A stretch of 64,000 nt of DNA. Origin: Knufia peltigerae. Lineage: Eukaryota; Ascomycota; Eurotiomycetes; Chaetothyriales; Trichomeriaceae. Positions within the stretch are counted from its first letter, which is position 1. Each line of letters starts with the position of its first letter. The position numbers were made by a program, and so were the translations under genes. Below are positions 1-10,702 of this stretch, piece by piece. The notes under the pieces are model-generated. The model worked only from the letters and a program-made list of their open reading frames with translations. It was not told the origin of the DNA and did not search any database. The stretch covers positions 248,001 through 312,000 of the forward strand of contig JAPDRN010000014.1 of assembly GCA_030247855.1 (NCBI GenBank), given 5' to 3'.

Positions 1-1277
1 GACGACGGCTCCGATGGCAATGCCGATACCTGCGCCCGCAGCGGCACTCAGGCCCTTTGACCCACCACTCGAAACGGACGGTAGAGACGCCGGTCGCTGT
101 CCGGTGGTGTTGGGGTTCAATGGACTATCACATCATACATCATCAGCACTTTTTCCGTCGTGGGAAACTCAGACATTTGCGTGACAACCACCTACCTGTC
201 GAGAATCTGTAAAACGCCGTTCGAAACGAGGTAGTCGGTCGTTGTGATCTCGGAGGTGTCGACAAAATAACCTCCACTTATGTTCGTCATCGTCAGGGAT
301 AGTTTGTCCAAGGTTTGGAAGCGAGAGTTGTTCTTGAAATCCGATGAATAGATGACCTGTCCCTGAGTAATGCTATATTCGAAAATGGAAAGTTTGTCGG
401 AATCAGATAGACCATCCCAGCCGGTGAACGAGGCGCCAAATCGTGGATCATTCGGACCCCATACTGTCAGGTCAGAAAGGGTATTTACTAGGAGAAAAAC
501 CTCAGTCAGCATTCAGTGTTGTTAAGCGGCAGAGTAAATCGCGCAAATCTTTGGAAGGCTGGTACTCACCAATAGTGACAGCTGGTGAGTTGGGGGTCAA
601 GTATCCTCCCTTGTTCAAGAGGGCAATGAGATCAGTCAGCCCGGCCTTCGTTATCGTGGCGGGTAGAGAAATGGGAATAGTCAGGACCGAGTCGATGATG
701 TGGATGAGCCCACCAATGTAAAATATATCCTAACTCAGTCAGCAACCCAGAGCTTCCGGCCTTCGCGATCACAACTCACAGCCTCGACCACCTCTGACGC
801 AGCCTTGACGCCCGACAGAATGGTTGGCTTCCCATTTTGCGACGTTATATCCACCACTTGTCCACCTGTCACGTTGGCATAACTTGAATTGCTGAGCAGA
901 GTTGGCGCGAATGTAGGTTCTAGTCCGAACCCAGCCGAAGGATGAGTGCCATTGACGCAATGATATTGCAACAATGCGAGCAAAACATCTTCTTGCTTGA
1001 CGAGATCCGGATTTGCGTCCGAGAATGTTGCTATCGCTTCGTCGTTTGGTACCAGAACTTCCTAGTGTCAGTACATTTTCCTGACGACCTGGAGGCATGT
1101 CTTACCGCTGAATGTCCCTGCATTTAACGTATCAATCAGTTTTGGATAACCCTGGAGGAGGCCTATGAAAGTCGAAATCCCCGATTGTTGGTTGAGGATG
1201 GTAATGATGTCCTGATCAGCGCCGAAGGAGCCAACAATCAACGCCGCGACGACAAAGACGAGCAGAAGCGACAACAT
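1..1277 (-). CDS. Two-domain fasciclin (FAS1) membrane protein, 3' end cut by the window edge
   Basis: Predicted secreted adhesion-type protein. Rebuilt exons on the minus strand: 1277-1106, 1057-780, 729-570, 487-196 and 124 to the left edge; every junction keeps frame at GT-AG sites. The product opens with a hydrophobic signal peptide (MLSLLLVFVVAALIVGSFGA). A first FAS1 domain follows, with the H1 motif VLVPNDEA and the H2-like motif HIIDSVLTIP. A second FAS1 domain begins at LTVWGPNDPRF and ends at GVLQILD. A Ser/Pro/Thr linker then leads into a Gly/Ala/Ile-rich segment (GAGIGIAIGAVV) that looks like the start of a transmembrane helix, where the window ends. The family mediates cell-surface adhesion; the role of this member is unknown. 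The cytoplasmic tail is missing. Confidence 0.82.
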
Positions 1278-3371
1278 TTTGACCGCTCGCAGAGCTCGAA
1301 GAGGCCCAGAGACATGGTCATCTGAGTAAGAAGAATAACACAGACGAGCGGGCTCGAATGAGGATCCAAACCTGCCTTATGAAATGGAGTTCACTGCACG
1401 CCTGCCCCAGCCGAACTCCGTACAAGTCGAAAAAGAATCCATGGCTTGGAGTGCGACGCGGTCTTCAGGAGACACTCTCGACTGCTAGTGCCATCCACTG
1501 CCAGGTATCCTGGACTAGGGAAGGAATGGTGGGCTCGCTTAAGGAGACTCGAAAGGATTCAAGGCTTGGGCTCATGTTTGAAGATGACGGGCCAGAGCAG
1601 AGAATCATCTTCTTTGACGAAAATCCATGCAGAGCTTGACCAGATCCGGTTGGCGAACGATAGGGAACGACTTTTGCTCGAGTCGTGGCTGCAAGAAGAG
1701 CTTGCCCCTGGTGGAAATATAGCCAGGATATAACTAGGTGTTTCAGGTTCCTGGCTATTTGTACGAGAAGGCGTTGAGTATGCAAGGGCCGTCCACATGG
1801 GGTATGGATGCTTCCCGTGTTCGCCGCGCCAGACTTGTTGGTGGCGCTTCGTTTCTGGGACGCCTTACCTCGCGTGGAAGGGAAATTCAACAAAATTTGC
1901 GTCAATAATCACATCGGCCATTCTCCTTTGTGTGATTTTATTACTCCGTCGTGAAACTTCGAGAGTGACCATCGTCTTGTCCTTAGGAATTGAGATTGTC
2001 AAGCAAGGTAAATCACTTGGCCAGTGGAGCAATGTGTCGTTTCTTTCGGCTGCTTGGTCGAGGGAGATCCTTCAGGAAAACAACGATAGTGATTTTGTGC
2101 GCCCCCAGACCAAAACAGTCGACTAGAAACACTTTGCTTTTCTCGCGCACTCACAGGCACAACTCCCTGGTGGTGACTAGTTCCAATTCTTGCGTCCCTC
2201 GAGCCGGCAGCAAGCGACTAAGGATTTCAGTCCTTTAGTGTGTGCCCGATGGGAATGAATGGCCCCCAATACTTACCTACGTTAGTGACTCTGTGCCCAT
2301 GTGGTTTGTTCGACTTTGTTACCGGCCTTGAAGCAAGATCTGGACAGTTTTCATGACGATCTCGAGCTTCGGACTGCATTACAGAAGGAGAAGATCCTCC
2401 GTGCAGAACGGTTTCTTTGCAGGCTGGCACTCCGTAGGCGCAAAACATTTTCCCTACGGCAGATACCAGTGTTGACTGGGTTGTGTTGTATTGTTCCTGT
2501 GATCGCATACGCATAGGAAAGATACAAGTAGAGGTCGCCAAAGGAGAAAGTCACATATAAATGTCGACGACAAGGTTACATTGACGTCGATATAGATGCG
2601 GATACTTCGTACTGCATGAGTAGCAGCCTTACGGAGCAGTCGCATTGTTCGGATGCATCCTTGGATTTTTTTTTTGGATACTCTCAGTTCGGACGTTCTT
2701 CCCTTTTCGGTCGATGCCTCCGTTTGTATGGATCTCTACTTCGACGACGAACGACGCCTCAGCCTTGCTTACGACTGACGGACATACATCTTTATTGAGG
2801 ACTTTGATATTTTGAATTGGGGCGGAAGCCCACTGTTGTGGTAAGGAGCGGCCAGGTCACACTTGGGTCAGCAAGTTTGAGTATCAAGTTTCTCAAGCGC
2901 TACCAGCCCGGGTTGATCTCCCTAATCAGCTGCATCACACTATCGTGTCGGTCACATACCTTTCACACGGACGGAGGCCATCCTCCGCAACAAGAAAGGA
3001 AGCCCCGAGTAGTAGATCAGTGATAGATGCGCACAGCAACCCTCTGCTAAAGGTGAAAGGAAGGTAAGGTCCAGGCACAATTTCTGCGGCACTTCCTAAC
3101 GAACGAACAAGCAACACATTATTTTCAGATCTCTCGATTTTCCAGTCTTATCTCGCGATGCCACCAATGCGGCAAAACAAATAGAGCAGTAGAACGGGGC
3201 TCAAAAATAATGCAGGCTTTCGGGTTCAATGCACTTCGCAAAAGCGAAATATACTCCCATGCTCCCTTTTTTCAGTGAAAGTCCAGGCAAAAAGCGATCG
3301 CAAACATATCCAAGAAAATAGACATCACGGTCGACACTCAGACTTTCCTTCCCTACTTCGTGTTCATGTCA
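1278..3371. other. 2.1 kb without a convincing gene
   Basis: Only short frames occur here. Two plus-strand pieces have charged, protein-like composition: one ending at 1733 (around AELDQIRLANDRERLL) and one at 2301-2516 (around LDSFHDDLELRTALQ). No splice joins or family motifs tie them together. The stretch lies between the 5' end of the fasciclin gene and the 3' end of CDC45, so it should hold the fasciclin promoter near 1278-1600. A decayed gene is possible but not shown. Confidence 0.5.
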
Positions 3372-5885
3372 TCATCTTCCCACGACGGCCTTCAGACTCA
3401 ACCCTTCCAAGAAGCCGCCTAGATCCTCTTTCTTGACTTCGACGATACAATGGTCAAAACTATCAATCTTGACCCTTGCATTCGTCTCCTCCACCACCTC
3501 TTGAAACGCAATGCCGAATCGATTGTGTCCGTAGCCTCGTTTCTTGCGTCTTGCCAATTCTTCCTCATCCTCCTCGTCGCTCTCATCTTCACTCTCATCT
3601 TCTTCCTCACTGCTATCGCTATCCGCATCTTCGTCGTCGACGTCATCCCCGTTCAGCTCCCTCGCTGCCTTCCTCGCCGCCCTTTTCTCCTCTCTAATTT
3701 TCCTCTTTGCCTCCTTTGCTTCCTCGCGTTTAACTCTCCGCTCAGCCTTCTCTTTGCGGGCTTCAAGATCCTCAGAGCCTCCGATGCCCCCTCCCGTACC
3801 GACAACAACATACGTGCCGCGGACTTCGTCTAGGGCCGCAAGAACCAATGGTGTTGGGGCCTCACTACCCTTCTTATCCTTCTCTTTGACAGCAACGGCC
3901 TCACCAACCCACAGCGCCAACTTTACCAGCGCACCAGGACTATTTGCGAACAGGGCAAGGTCAGGTCCATCTTTGACCACGCCCATCCTGAATGCACGCA
4001 GATGGCGGATCTGGTGCTTGACCATCAGCGACGAGCCGGTTCGCAGAATAGACCTCAAAAGATGCTGCGCTATCGGAATTGCAGTCAAGAGATGGCTGGG
4101 ATGGTTGGGTGCGAGTGCATCGTATGCCGCAAAGAACCGCGGTAACAACGCCTCGGATCGATCGGGCACATCGTCTGCTGTATTCGTCCGTTGCGATGAA
4201 CCATTCTGAGGCGCTGAAGCCGACGGGGCTGGGGCATGGCTTGTACCAACATCGAGTATAGCGCCGAGGATAACACCCACGTCCACTGCCGAGAGTTGGG
4301 CTTTCCAGCCCCATGAGCGGATGAATCCCCACCCCTCTTGCTCATATGAGGCGCGACCAGATCCAGATGGAACAAGGTCATCAAGCCCATACACGCCAGC
4401 GTACTTCAGCAGGCGTTCACGCAACGTCTTCTTCAGGTCCATGTCCATATGTGTGTATGTTTGTTTGCACTGAGTGAGGCTGACTCCCATTTTGGCGAGC
4501 AGCTTGTGTAGGTACTTGACGCCGGACTCGTTCCAGACGTGAAGCCGTGATGCGAGGTAAGGAGAATGGAGCATGCTGTCATACAAGGACCAGTGTCGCA
4601 ATAGTAGGAATCGGGGGTCTGGTGTTAGGCGAATAGACGTGTCGCTAGGTGAGCTCGTGCCACCAGCAGTCGGTGATATCGTAGGTGACTGGTCTGCCGG
4701 GGGAGGATTGAGACGGCGGACTTCGTCACGGAGCAAAGCATACGTCTGGGAAGATCGTGTGGACCGCCAGGACCTGTGATGTTCGTGTGTGTTCATGGGA
4801 GAGACCGAAGTCCCCAGACCAGTTGAGGTGTGGCCATAGAGTTCCAAAGACGTGACGCCGATGATGGCAAGCCAAAGAAGATCGTTGTCTTCTCGGCCCA
4901 GGTCTGTGGCCAAAGAATATGCCATTGTGGCAATGGGCTCGGAATACGACGTACCCAGGCTGTTGTACTCTTGAAGCACTCGCTCGTGCTTCTCTCGGAG
5001 TTTTCGTAATCGTTTGCGGAGTTGTTTTGCTGTCTGCAACCTTGGTGATTGAGGTTTCGAGACTGGTGAAGTCAATTGAGAAGAGGAAGGACTCCTGCTC
5101 CGGGGAGTGGAGGCAATAGAGGACCCTGAATTACTTCTTCGTCTCTGGCGTGGCCTCTCTTCGTCCATTTCACTTTCCTCGCCCTCATCGTCTCGATCAG
5201 ACCAAGATTTCCTTTTCTTGGAAGAGGAAGTATCTTGGTTATCTTCATCTCCGTCTTCGGAATCTTCGTCATCACTCTCGTCTTCGTCCACGTCCGGCAT
5301 AGAGGACAGCGTGCAGTATGCCTCTCTTTCGGCGCCGAGTTCGGCGACAATGTCTCCATCGTCAAAGACAATTATCCCGCCTTTCCCTGGCCTGTATGAT
5401 TTTTGAATACAGCCTTTGTCGACGCCTGGTGTCCTCCTCTTGGCTATGTCTGTCGCGGCAGTTTGTGTGTCCACGGGAAGCCCACCAAACACGTTTGAGA
5501 GGTTCCACGGGCGTCTCGCATCCAAGACCCAGACCTCAACACCACACATTGCTTCAGAGGAGTTTTCATCCTCCAAGTCAAGCAGGCTTCCCAGGTCTAC
5601 TAGACCTCCCACTCCGAGACAGATGACCACACCGCCGCTGCCGCCCTCTGTCGTCTTCATAGGCCGTATGAGGTCCTCCCCAGCTCTTGCCAGATCTGCA
5701 TATCCTGAGACTGGCTGAATCTTGTGAGGTATGTAGTCGCGCTTGAACAGCGAAGTAAGGATCCGACAAGCACATAATGCGTCCGGTTCCAGTGCCACGA
5801 GGAGGAGGACTGGAGGGGAGAGAGGATGATGAGAGCGGACAAGGTTCGTGTAAAGCTGAGAAATCAGTTCACGTGGTAGGTACAT
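3372..5885 (-). CDS. CDC45: CDC45, replication initiation factor (CMG helicase subunit)
   Basis: An 837-residue intronless reading frame. CDC45 joins MCM2-7 and GINS to form the CMG helicase that unwinds DNA at forks in the nucleus. The N-terminus carries the family signature EPDALCACRILTSLF (residues 33-47) followed by PVSGY, close to the human and yeast motif. A long acidic stretch (rich in DEDESDDEDSEDGDE) and a Ser/Arg/Pro-rich linker follow in the first half. Late in the protein comes a charged coiled-coil segment of Lys/Arg/Glu repeats, then a second Asp/Glu run. CDC45 descends from RecJ/DHH phosphoesterases but has lost catalytic residues. The length is larger than yeast (650) because of the low-complexity inserts, usual in filamentous fungi. 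An MCB-type box lies about 320 bp upstream. Confidence 0.95.
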   Translation of the reverse strand: MYLPRELISQLYTNLVRSHHPLSPPVLLLVALEPDALCACRILTSLFKRDYIPHKIQPVSGYADLARAGEDLIRPMKTTEGGSGGVVICLGVGGLVDLGSLLDLEDENSSEAMCGVEVWVLDARRPWNLSNVFGGLPVDTQTAATDIAKRRTPGVDKGCIQKSYRPGKGGIIVFDDGDIVAELGAEREAYCTLSSMPDVDEDESDDEDSEDGDEDNQDTSSSKKRKSWSDRDDEGEESEMDEERPRQRRRSNSGSSIASTPRSRSPSSSQLTSPVSKPQSPRLQTAKQLRKRLRKLREKHERVLQEYNSLGTSYSEPIATMAYSLATDLGREDNDLLWLAIIGVTSLELYGHTSTGLGTSVSPMNTHEHHRSWRSTRSSQTYALLRDEVRRLNPPPADQSPTISPTAGGTSSPSDTSIRLTPDPRFLLLRHWSLYDSMLHSPYLASRLHVWNESGVKYLHKLLAKMGVSLTQCKQTYTHMDMDLKKTLRERLLKYAGVYGLDDLVPSGSGRASYEQEGWGFIRSWGWKAQLSAVDVGVILGAILDVGTSHAPAPSASAPQNGSSQRTNTADDVPDRSEALLPRFFAAYDALAPNHPSHLLTAIPIAQHLLRSILRTGSSLMVKHQIRHLRAFRMGVVKDGPDLALFANSPGALVKLALWVGEAVAVKEKDKKGSEAPTPLVLAALDEVRGTYVVVGTGGGIGGSEDLEARKEKAERRVKREEAKEAKRKIREEKRAARKAARELNGDDVDDEDADSDSSEEEDESEDESDEEDEEELARRKKRGYGHNRFGIAFQEVVEETNARVKIDSFDHCIVEVKKEDLGGFLEGLSLKAVVGR

Positions 5886-6447
5886 GATTGACCTGCGCCA
5901 ACAAACGAGACTGCAATTTGTATGTCGGCTTGAGGCGTGGGCATCGCATTGAAGTCTCTGGAACGTGGAGGGCTAATGGCGCATGTTGTGTTGGTGATTT
6001 TCGCGACAGTGTAAAGCGATGTTGACCTTTGGCGACTTTGTGAGCGTCGACAATTTCTTGGGTATTTGTTGGCAGTTGTCTCGTAACCGTAGTCTTCTAT
6101 GAGTGTGTGGTCCTGGTGTATGGGAAGTTCTACGGTACATAGTCCTGGCAAATAATACGAGTAATGAACGAATGCTACCAAAACTCTCGCCTTGTCGCGT
6201 GTCGACGCGTCGGGCATTCAGCCAATCAAACAACGTCCCTTCAAATGTACGTCATTGGCCATTTTCCCCTTTGAAGCTGCTTCTCTTCCTGACATTTTTG
6301 ACATTGATTGTTCACTTTAACCGTGAACATCATCCCTGGGCTAGACTCAGTATACTGTGGAAATGAGAGATTGCAACCCCTTCCGTGATATTAAAGGGAG
6401 TAGTACTAGCTACAACCTTCTTTTACGTTCTCATCAGTAAGGCTAGA
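5886..6447. other. CDC45 upstream region and 3' end of the SGNH gene
   Basis: 562 bp between the CDC45 start and the stop of the next minus-strand gene. It must hold the CDC45 promoter and 5' leader. A minus-strand frame of 117 codons at 5864-6217 overlaps the CDC45 start and has no family likeness, so I treat it as leader sequence. Confidence 0.6.
6205..6210. promoter_or_regulatory. MCB box (ACGCGT), candidate MBF site upstream of CDC45
   Basis: ACGCGT sits within a palindromic surround (CGACGCGTCG at 6203-6212), about 320 bp upstream of the CDC45 ATG. In yeasts this hexamer is bound by MBF (Mbp1/Swi6) and drives G1/S transcription of replication genes, CDC45 included. I also saw the hexamer near 19798 and 32247, away from known replication genes, so the match alone is modest evidence. 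Confidence 0.5.
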
Positions 6448-7452
6448 TCAAACACTCGTCGCCGTGCGCGCAACGACCTCGTCTACCAACACTTCAGCGA
6501 TGCCTCTGTGTCCAAGGCTCGTAGGATGAAAAACCCTCCATCTCTCAACGTTAAGAAAGTCGCTGTTTGACACTCCGCTACTGCTTCCGTGTTGATTCCA
6601 GATGCCAATTTGCAAGGCCTGCTGCATCAAAACCTCGTCGGTCTCAGTCGGAGGAAGATTGAAGAACCACGTCTCATCTCTTCCCAGATCCGGCTCTTGA
6701 ACACCGTCCTCACAGAATCGATGACCCTCGTACGCAGTATCTATATCGACGTACACAGCCCCATAAGCTTCCGCGGTCGCCCGGATAACATCGTTCAGCA
6801 TATCGACTAGTTGATTCAAAGCTCTTCTCTTCTCCTTGATAAGGTAATCCAGCGGCCTCGTTCGACTGAAGGTGACATGATCACAAATATTGGTTTCTGC
6901 GTTGAAGAACCTCGCATACCCCGTCAACAACAACAATGCTCTAGGTTTCATTCTGTCGAGAGTGCCTCGAACCAGTGCTTGAAAGTTGTCCCATAGCACA
7001 TGGGATTCAATGCGCCTTCTGGCCTCGACGAGCTTGGCCTCGCAGCTCGAAGATGTCCACCAGTGATACACGCACTCGTTGAGCACCACGAAGAATTCCA
7101 CTTCGTTACCGCTGACCGTGATACTCACAATGTCGGAATCGGCAATGTGCGGTACTTGGTCATGCAGCACCGTGCTGCTGGTGGCACCACCGCACGCGAG
7201 GTTTCTGAACTGATCGACGCCCAATCTTGAATCATTCGCAATCTGAATAGGATATGCATCCGACCAGTGGCCGCAACCGTAGCCCCAGCCCGGCGTGAAT
7301 ATCAGATGGCCCGCCCCAGCCCCGGCGGCGTAAGAATCTCCTAGAGCAGCATATGTGCGAATGACCGATCGTCGTGACGATATCGCAGATGCGCAACAAT
7401 TTGCTGCAAACCAAAATAAAAATAGTATCAATGATGATTTCCTAGTCGCCAT
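6448..7452 (-). CDS. Secreted SGNH/GDSL-type hydrolase
   Basis: A 334-residue single-exon protein. It starts with a signal peptide (SSLILFLFWFAANCCASA). Block I with the nucleophile Ser follows as ALGDSYAAG. Block III appears as VSGNEVEF, an SGNE variant of the usual GxND, and block V as VFHPTSLGH with the catalytic His. The Asp normally three residues before that His is not obvious, since the local sequence is RWRVFHP. Cysteine pairs (GYGCGHW, LACGGA, SSCEAK, NICDH) fit a disulphide-stabilised extracellular lipase or esterase. The substrate cannot be read from sequence. It is separated from CDC45 by 562 bp in the same direction, so it is probably transcribed alone. Confidence 0.83.
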   Translation of the reverse strand: MATRKSSLILFLFWFAANCCASAISSRRSVIRTYAALGDSYAAGAGAGHLIFTPGWGYGCGHWSDAYPIQIANDSRLGVDQFRNLACGGATSSTVLHDQVPHIADSDIVSITVSGNEVEFFVVLNECVYHWWTSSSCEAKLVEARRRIESHVLWDNFQALVRGTLDRMKPRALLLLTGYARFFNAETNICDHVTFSRTRPLDYLIKEKRRALNQLVDMLNDVIRATAEAYGAVYVDIDTAYEGHRFCEDGVQEPDLGRDETWFFNLPPTETDEVLMQQALQIGIWNQHGSSSGVSNSDFLNVERWRVFHPTSLGHRGIAEVLVDEVVARTATSV

Positions 7453-7892
7453 TCAGAGACAGCATGTCACGCCGAAGACATCAAAATGGTCCGTAGAAGG
7501 CATAATTTACCAGATTACAAGAGTAGTCTGAAGTGCATGAACACAACCATCATCGCCTGTAGGCATCATCGTGGAGGCTCTGGCTTGAAATGATTGCGAC
7601 AGACCGAAAGTTTCGAGGGACATAGAGCAAATTTGACGAAAGGCACTGGTCTGACAGCATAGTATTTTCGACCAGACGTCATGATTCCCCTACCATTGTT
7701 CCCCAGGCTTCCAGGGATCTTTGTTTCGTGTCGATATCTTCACACTCTATGCTACGAATTCTAACGCTGTTCAATACGGCTATTCTAAGGTCCTACAGAA
7801 TCGTCACCTGTGGAGTGACAGACACTGCTCCTATCTTGCCTTCGCCTTCCAGCTTCTCAGCCCAATTGCGAAAGGCCAATGGCACAAGAAGC
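7453..7892. other. Divergent promoter region, SGNH gene / DHH gene
   Basis: 440 bp between two divergently oriented starts. The reading frame of the DHH gene stays open upstream to an ATG at 7728, but those extra codons show no conserved character. I see no ACGCGT box here. Confidence 0.5.
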
Positions 7893-9262
7893 ATGAAGCG
7901 AGCCAGTCCTGCCAAACCTCGCCCCAAACTTCCAGACTATTGCGACGTTGAGCCCAAGCGAGATGAGACTGGCAAGGCTATATGGCCTGCACCAGCAGAA
8001 GCCATGGAGAAGGCCAGGGCACTCATCAGAGAATGGTACTACTCTCTTCTTCGACACCTTGGGATCCTACGAGATTTTTACAGGCTAATGATCACAGTGC
8101 GGCAAGTGGCAAAAAGACCTTGATCGTGCCCGACAAAGATGCCGACGGCCTATCGTCTGGAGTCACCCTCTATCGTACTCTGACGATACTGGGCCTCGAC
8201 GAGTCTCTGATCGACGTACATCTAGTCCAGAAAGGATCAAACATCCACGTCCAATCCGAGAGAGAAGCCATGGCGGCCAAAGACCCAGCTTACATTTTTG
8301 TCCTAGACCAAGGATCGGTGGCAGGACCTCCGGTCGTCGACTCCTCGGCGACAAAGTCTCTCATAATCGATCATCATCTAAGCGATCATTTCCCCGAAGG
8401 CGCCGAGGTGGTCTCTGCATGTCATTATCCGCCCGTGTCGACAACCTCCCTTCTCATATACGAGATATGCAAGACACTTTCAGACGACATCGAATCTACT
8501 TGCGCATATCTTGCCTGTATTGGAACACACGGCGATTTGGGCAATACCCTGAAGTGGTTACCACCATTTCCCGACATGAAGGAGACTTTCAAGGTTCACA
8601 CCAAGAAGTCCATCAATGACGCCGTCTCTCTTGTGAACGCTCCTCGCCGCACCTCAAAATACGATGTCATCACCGCATGGACGGCCTTGCTCAATTCGAC
8701 GGATCCGAAAGATCTTCTGAGCAATGGTCGGCTCCAGAGTGCTCGTGCCGAAATTAATGAAGAGGTCGAGCTCAATACCCATACACCGCCAAAATTCAGT
8801 TTCGACGGCCGTATTGCAGTTCTACGGATCAACACACCGGCTCAAGTGCACCCGGTCATCGCTACGCGATGGGCTGGGTACCTCAATTCAAAAACCCTGG
8901 AAATAGTAATTTGTGCAAATTTTGGATACCTGTTGAACATGGTCAATTTCTCCTGTCGTATTGCTCGCAGTGCCAGATCTCGGGATCCGCCAGTCAATAT
9001 CATTGAAAGTCTCAAAGCCGCAGCAGACCTCTCAACGGATGGTCTTAGAGAACGACTTGGCGAAAGCTTTGCAAGAGGCCACAAAGAAGCCAGTGGAGGC
9101 GTCGTGCCTGTTGCAGCATTTGAGGAATTAATGCAACTTCTCAAGATAGGCGAGAAGCCTGAGAAGAAAGATGGAGACGAGGAGCCGAGGCCCAAGAAGC
9201 TCAAAACACTAGAAAAGAGCCCACAAAAGAACACGCTCGGAAATTATTTTCGCAAAGCCTGA
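7893..9262 (+). CDS. RecJ-like DHH phosphoesterase with PIP-box-like C-terminus
   Basis: Exons 7893-8035 and 8098-9262; the 62 nt intron has branch CTAAT and acceptor ATCACAG, giving a 435-residue protein. DHH-superfamily motifs are intact: DKDADG (60-65), VLDQGS (116-121), DHH (139-141) and GTHGDLG (190-196). These coordinate Mn2+ in RecJ nucleases and related phosphoesterases. A second, less conserved half follows (IARSARSRDPPVNI region), then a Lys/Glu-rich tail (KKLKTLEKSP) and the final residues QKNTLGNYFRKA, which resemble a PCNA-interacting peptide. RecJ members degrade single-stranded DNA; others cleave oligonucleotides or polyphosphate, so the substrate is open. The start at 7893 was chosen because upstream codons look non-coding. 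It is convergent with the next gene. Confidence 0.85.
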
Positions 9263-9276
9263 GACGGGAGTGTATC

Positions 9277-10702
9277 TCATCGCTCGGCATCAGCAATCCT
9301 CGGCCGAACTGTCGTGCCAGCTTGAGCTTCATTGAGAATTGAAAACTGTTGGCGCAGCTCCGACAATACGAGAGGTAGCGACTCCTCGAGAACCTGGTTC
9401 AGTCTCCATTGGAGTTCCAACTCGTATCCGGCGCCAAAAAGAGGGATTGCCATTCACTCGGCCAGCCTCGTGGGCGCCTCCTGCTCGGCAAATGCAGTGA
9501 ACTCACTCACAATTCGGCCGGCCAGCAGAGTCTCGGTGCATTCCACATATGGGTCATCAGGAAGTCGCGCCCCTGGAAACAGTGTCTTGAAAATTGAAAA
9601 CCACGCTTCAGCGCAATTCTCTCCAACCTTACGTCTCTTGACGGCTTTACACTGGTCCGGGTCCATCTTTTCCTCAAAGGGACAATCAACGATCAGACAG
9701 GACCTTTCACGCTCGTGATGTGAGCGGCTCTGCTCGCTGTCAAATTCTTGGAAACACGATGAGCAATAGTGGTCGGGCCTCTTGTGGACACGATAAAGGT
9801 GCTGTTTCAATCGAGGGATATTCGTAAGAATTTTACTAGCGCATTTATGGTAGACCATTTCTGTTGGATTGGTGTTGCGTTCAGAATATCTGAAAGGATC
9901 ATTCTTGGCGTATGGACAGGCCAGAAGCTTTTCTGTCGAAGCAACCCCTGGATCATTCTCATCACAACGCATACTTTTCGGGCCTCTCTTCTCGTCCTCA
10001 GGGTCCTCGTCCTCAATCTGGCGTGATTTAGTCCTTGATAGAGAGCATGAACTGTAGCTCGTGGCGCTTGAGGCTTCGTAGCCTGTCAAGGTGTTGAGCG
10101 CGGTCGCTCCTGAGTGGGACGATGACTGGTCGGATCCTTGCGGCCGGCATGTGAGATGCGCTTTTGCGTCTGTTACGAATTCTTCGACTAGATCGTACAC
10201 AAGTTCCGACACTATGCTGTCCCAGCTATTTTCACTGAGATCCTCATTCAGTGGGGATGCTGAATCCTGGACGAAGGAGTCTTCACCCTCAGAACTCAGA
10301 AATGCTTCGTTGAAATTTGGGAAGTCGCTTTCAGGCATGTTCCAGTCTCGGTTGACCATGACTGTATCGAGAGACTCTCTTGTGCCTACACCACTCAGCC
10401 AGTCGTCGGTCTTCGAGCTTGGCGACTCCATGGTCAGAGGAAGCTGATCAGATGCAGGTCTTGGAGAATCATCTGGCGACACAAAGACTTGGTGGAACGG
10501 CTCCATGCCAGACCGGCATTGCTTGCCGAGCTGTGTACAATTCAGACAGCATCCGTCCCGTGACAAATCGTATCCTTCGCAAACAATCTGTTGATCTCAG
10601 CTCGAATGGGGGCCTTGATATCCTCGGCGAAGCATTACGTACCTTCTTTGACCTACAGTGGTCACAGGCTGATGCAGATCCCAGCCTCTTTGTCACTATC
10701 AT
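9277..10702 (-). CDS. Fungal regulator with Zn2Cys6 and C2H2-like fingers; in-frame TGA near the 3' end
   Basis: Exons 10702-10643 and 10587 downwards. The intron splits a Zn2Cys6 cluster that reads CDHCRSKKIVC...CCLNCTQLGKQC after splicing (spacing CX2CX6C...CX2CX6C). A long acidic/Ser-rich region follows, then Cys/His pairs typical of a widespread Pezizomycotina family: CPYAKNDPFRY, YHKCASKI, RLKQHLYRVHKRP, CSSCFQEF and HHERERSC. The frame meets TGA at 9454-9456. Directly beyond it the same frame stays open to 9277 and encodes 58 residues of strong coding character (MAIPLFGAGYELELQWRLNQ, then VLEESLPLVLSELRQQF). The conservative CDS ends at 9454. I give the wider span because the tail looks like part of the gene. 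Target genes are unknown. Confidence 0.72.

Noticed and set aside
3544..4209. 221-codon Ser-rich frame opposite CDC45
   Set aside because: Reverse complement of Asp/Glu/Lys-rich CDC45 codons; no independent evidence.
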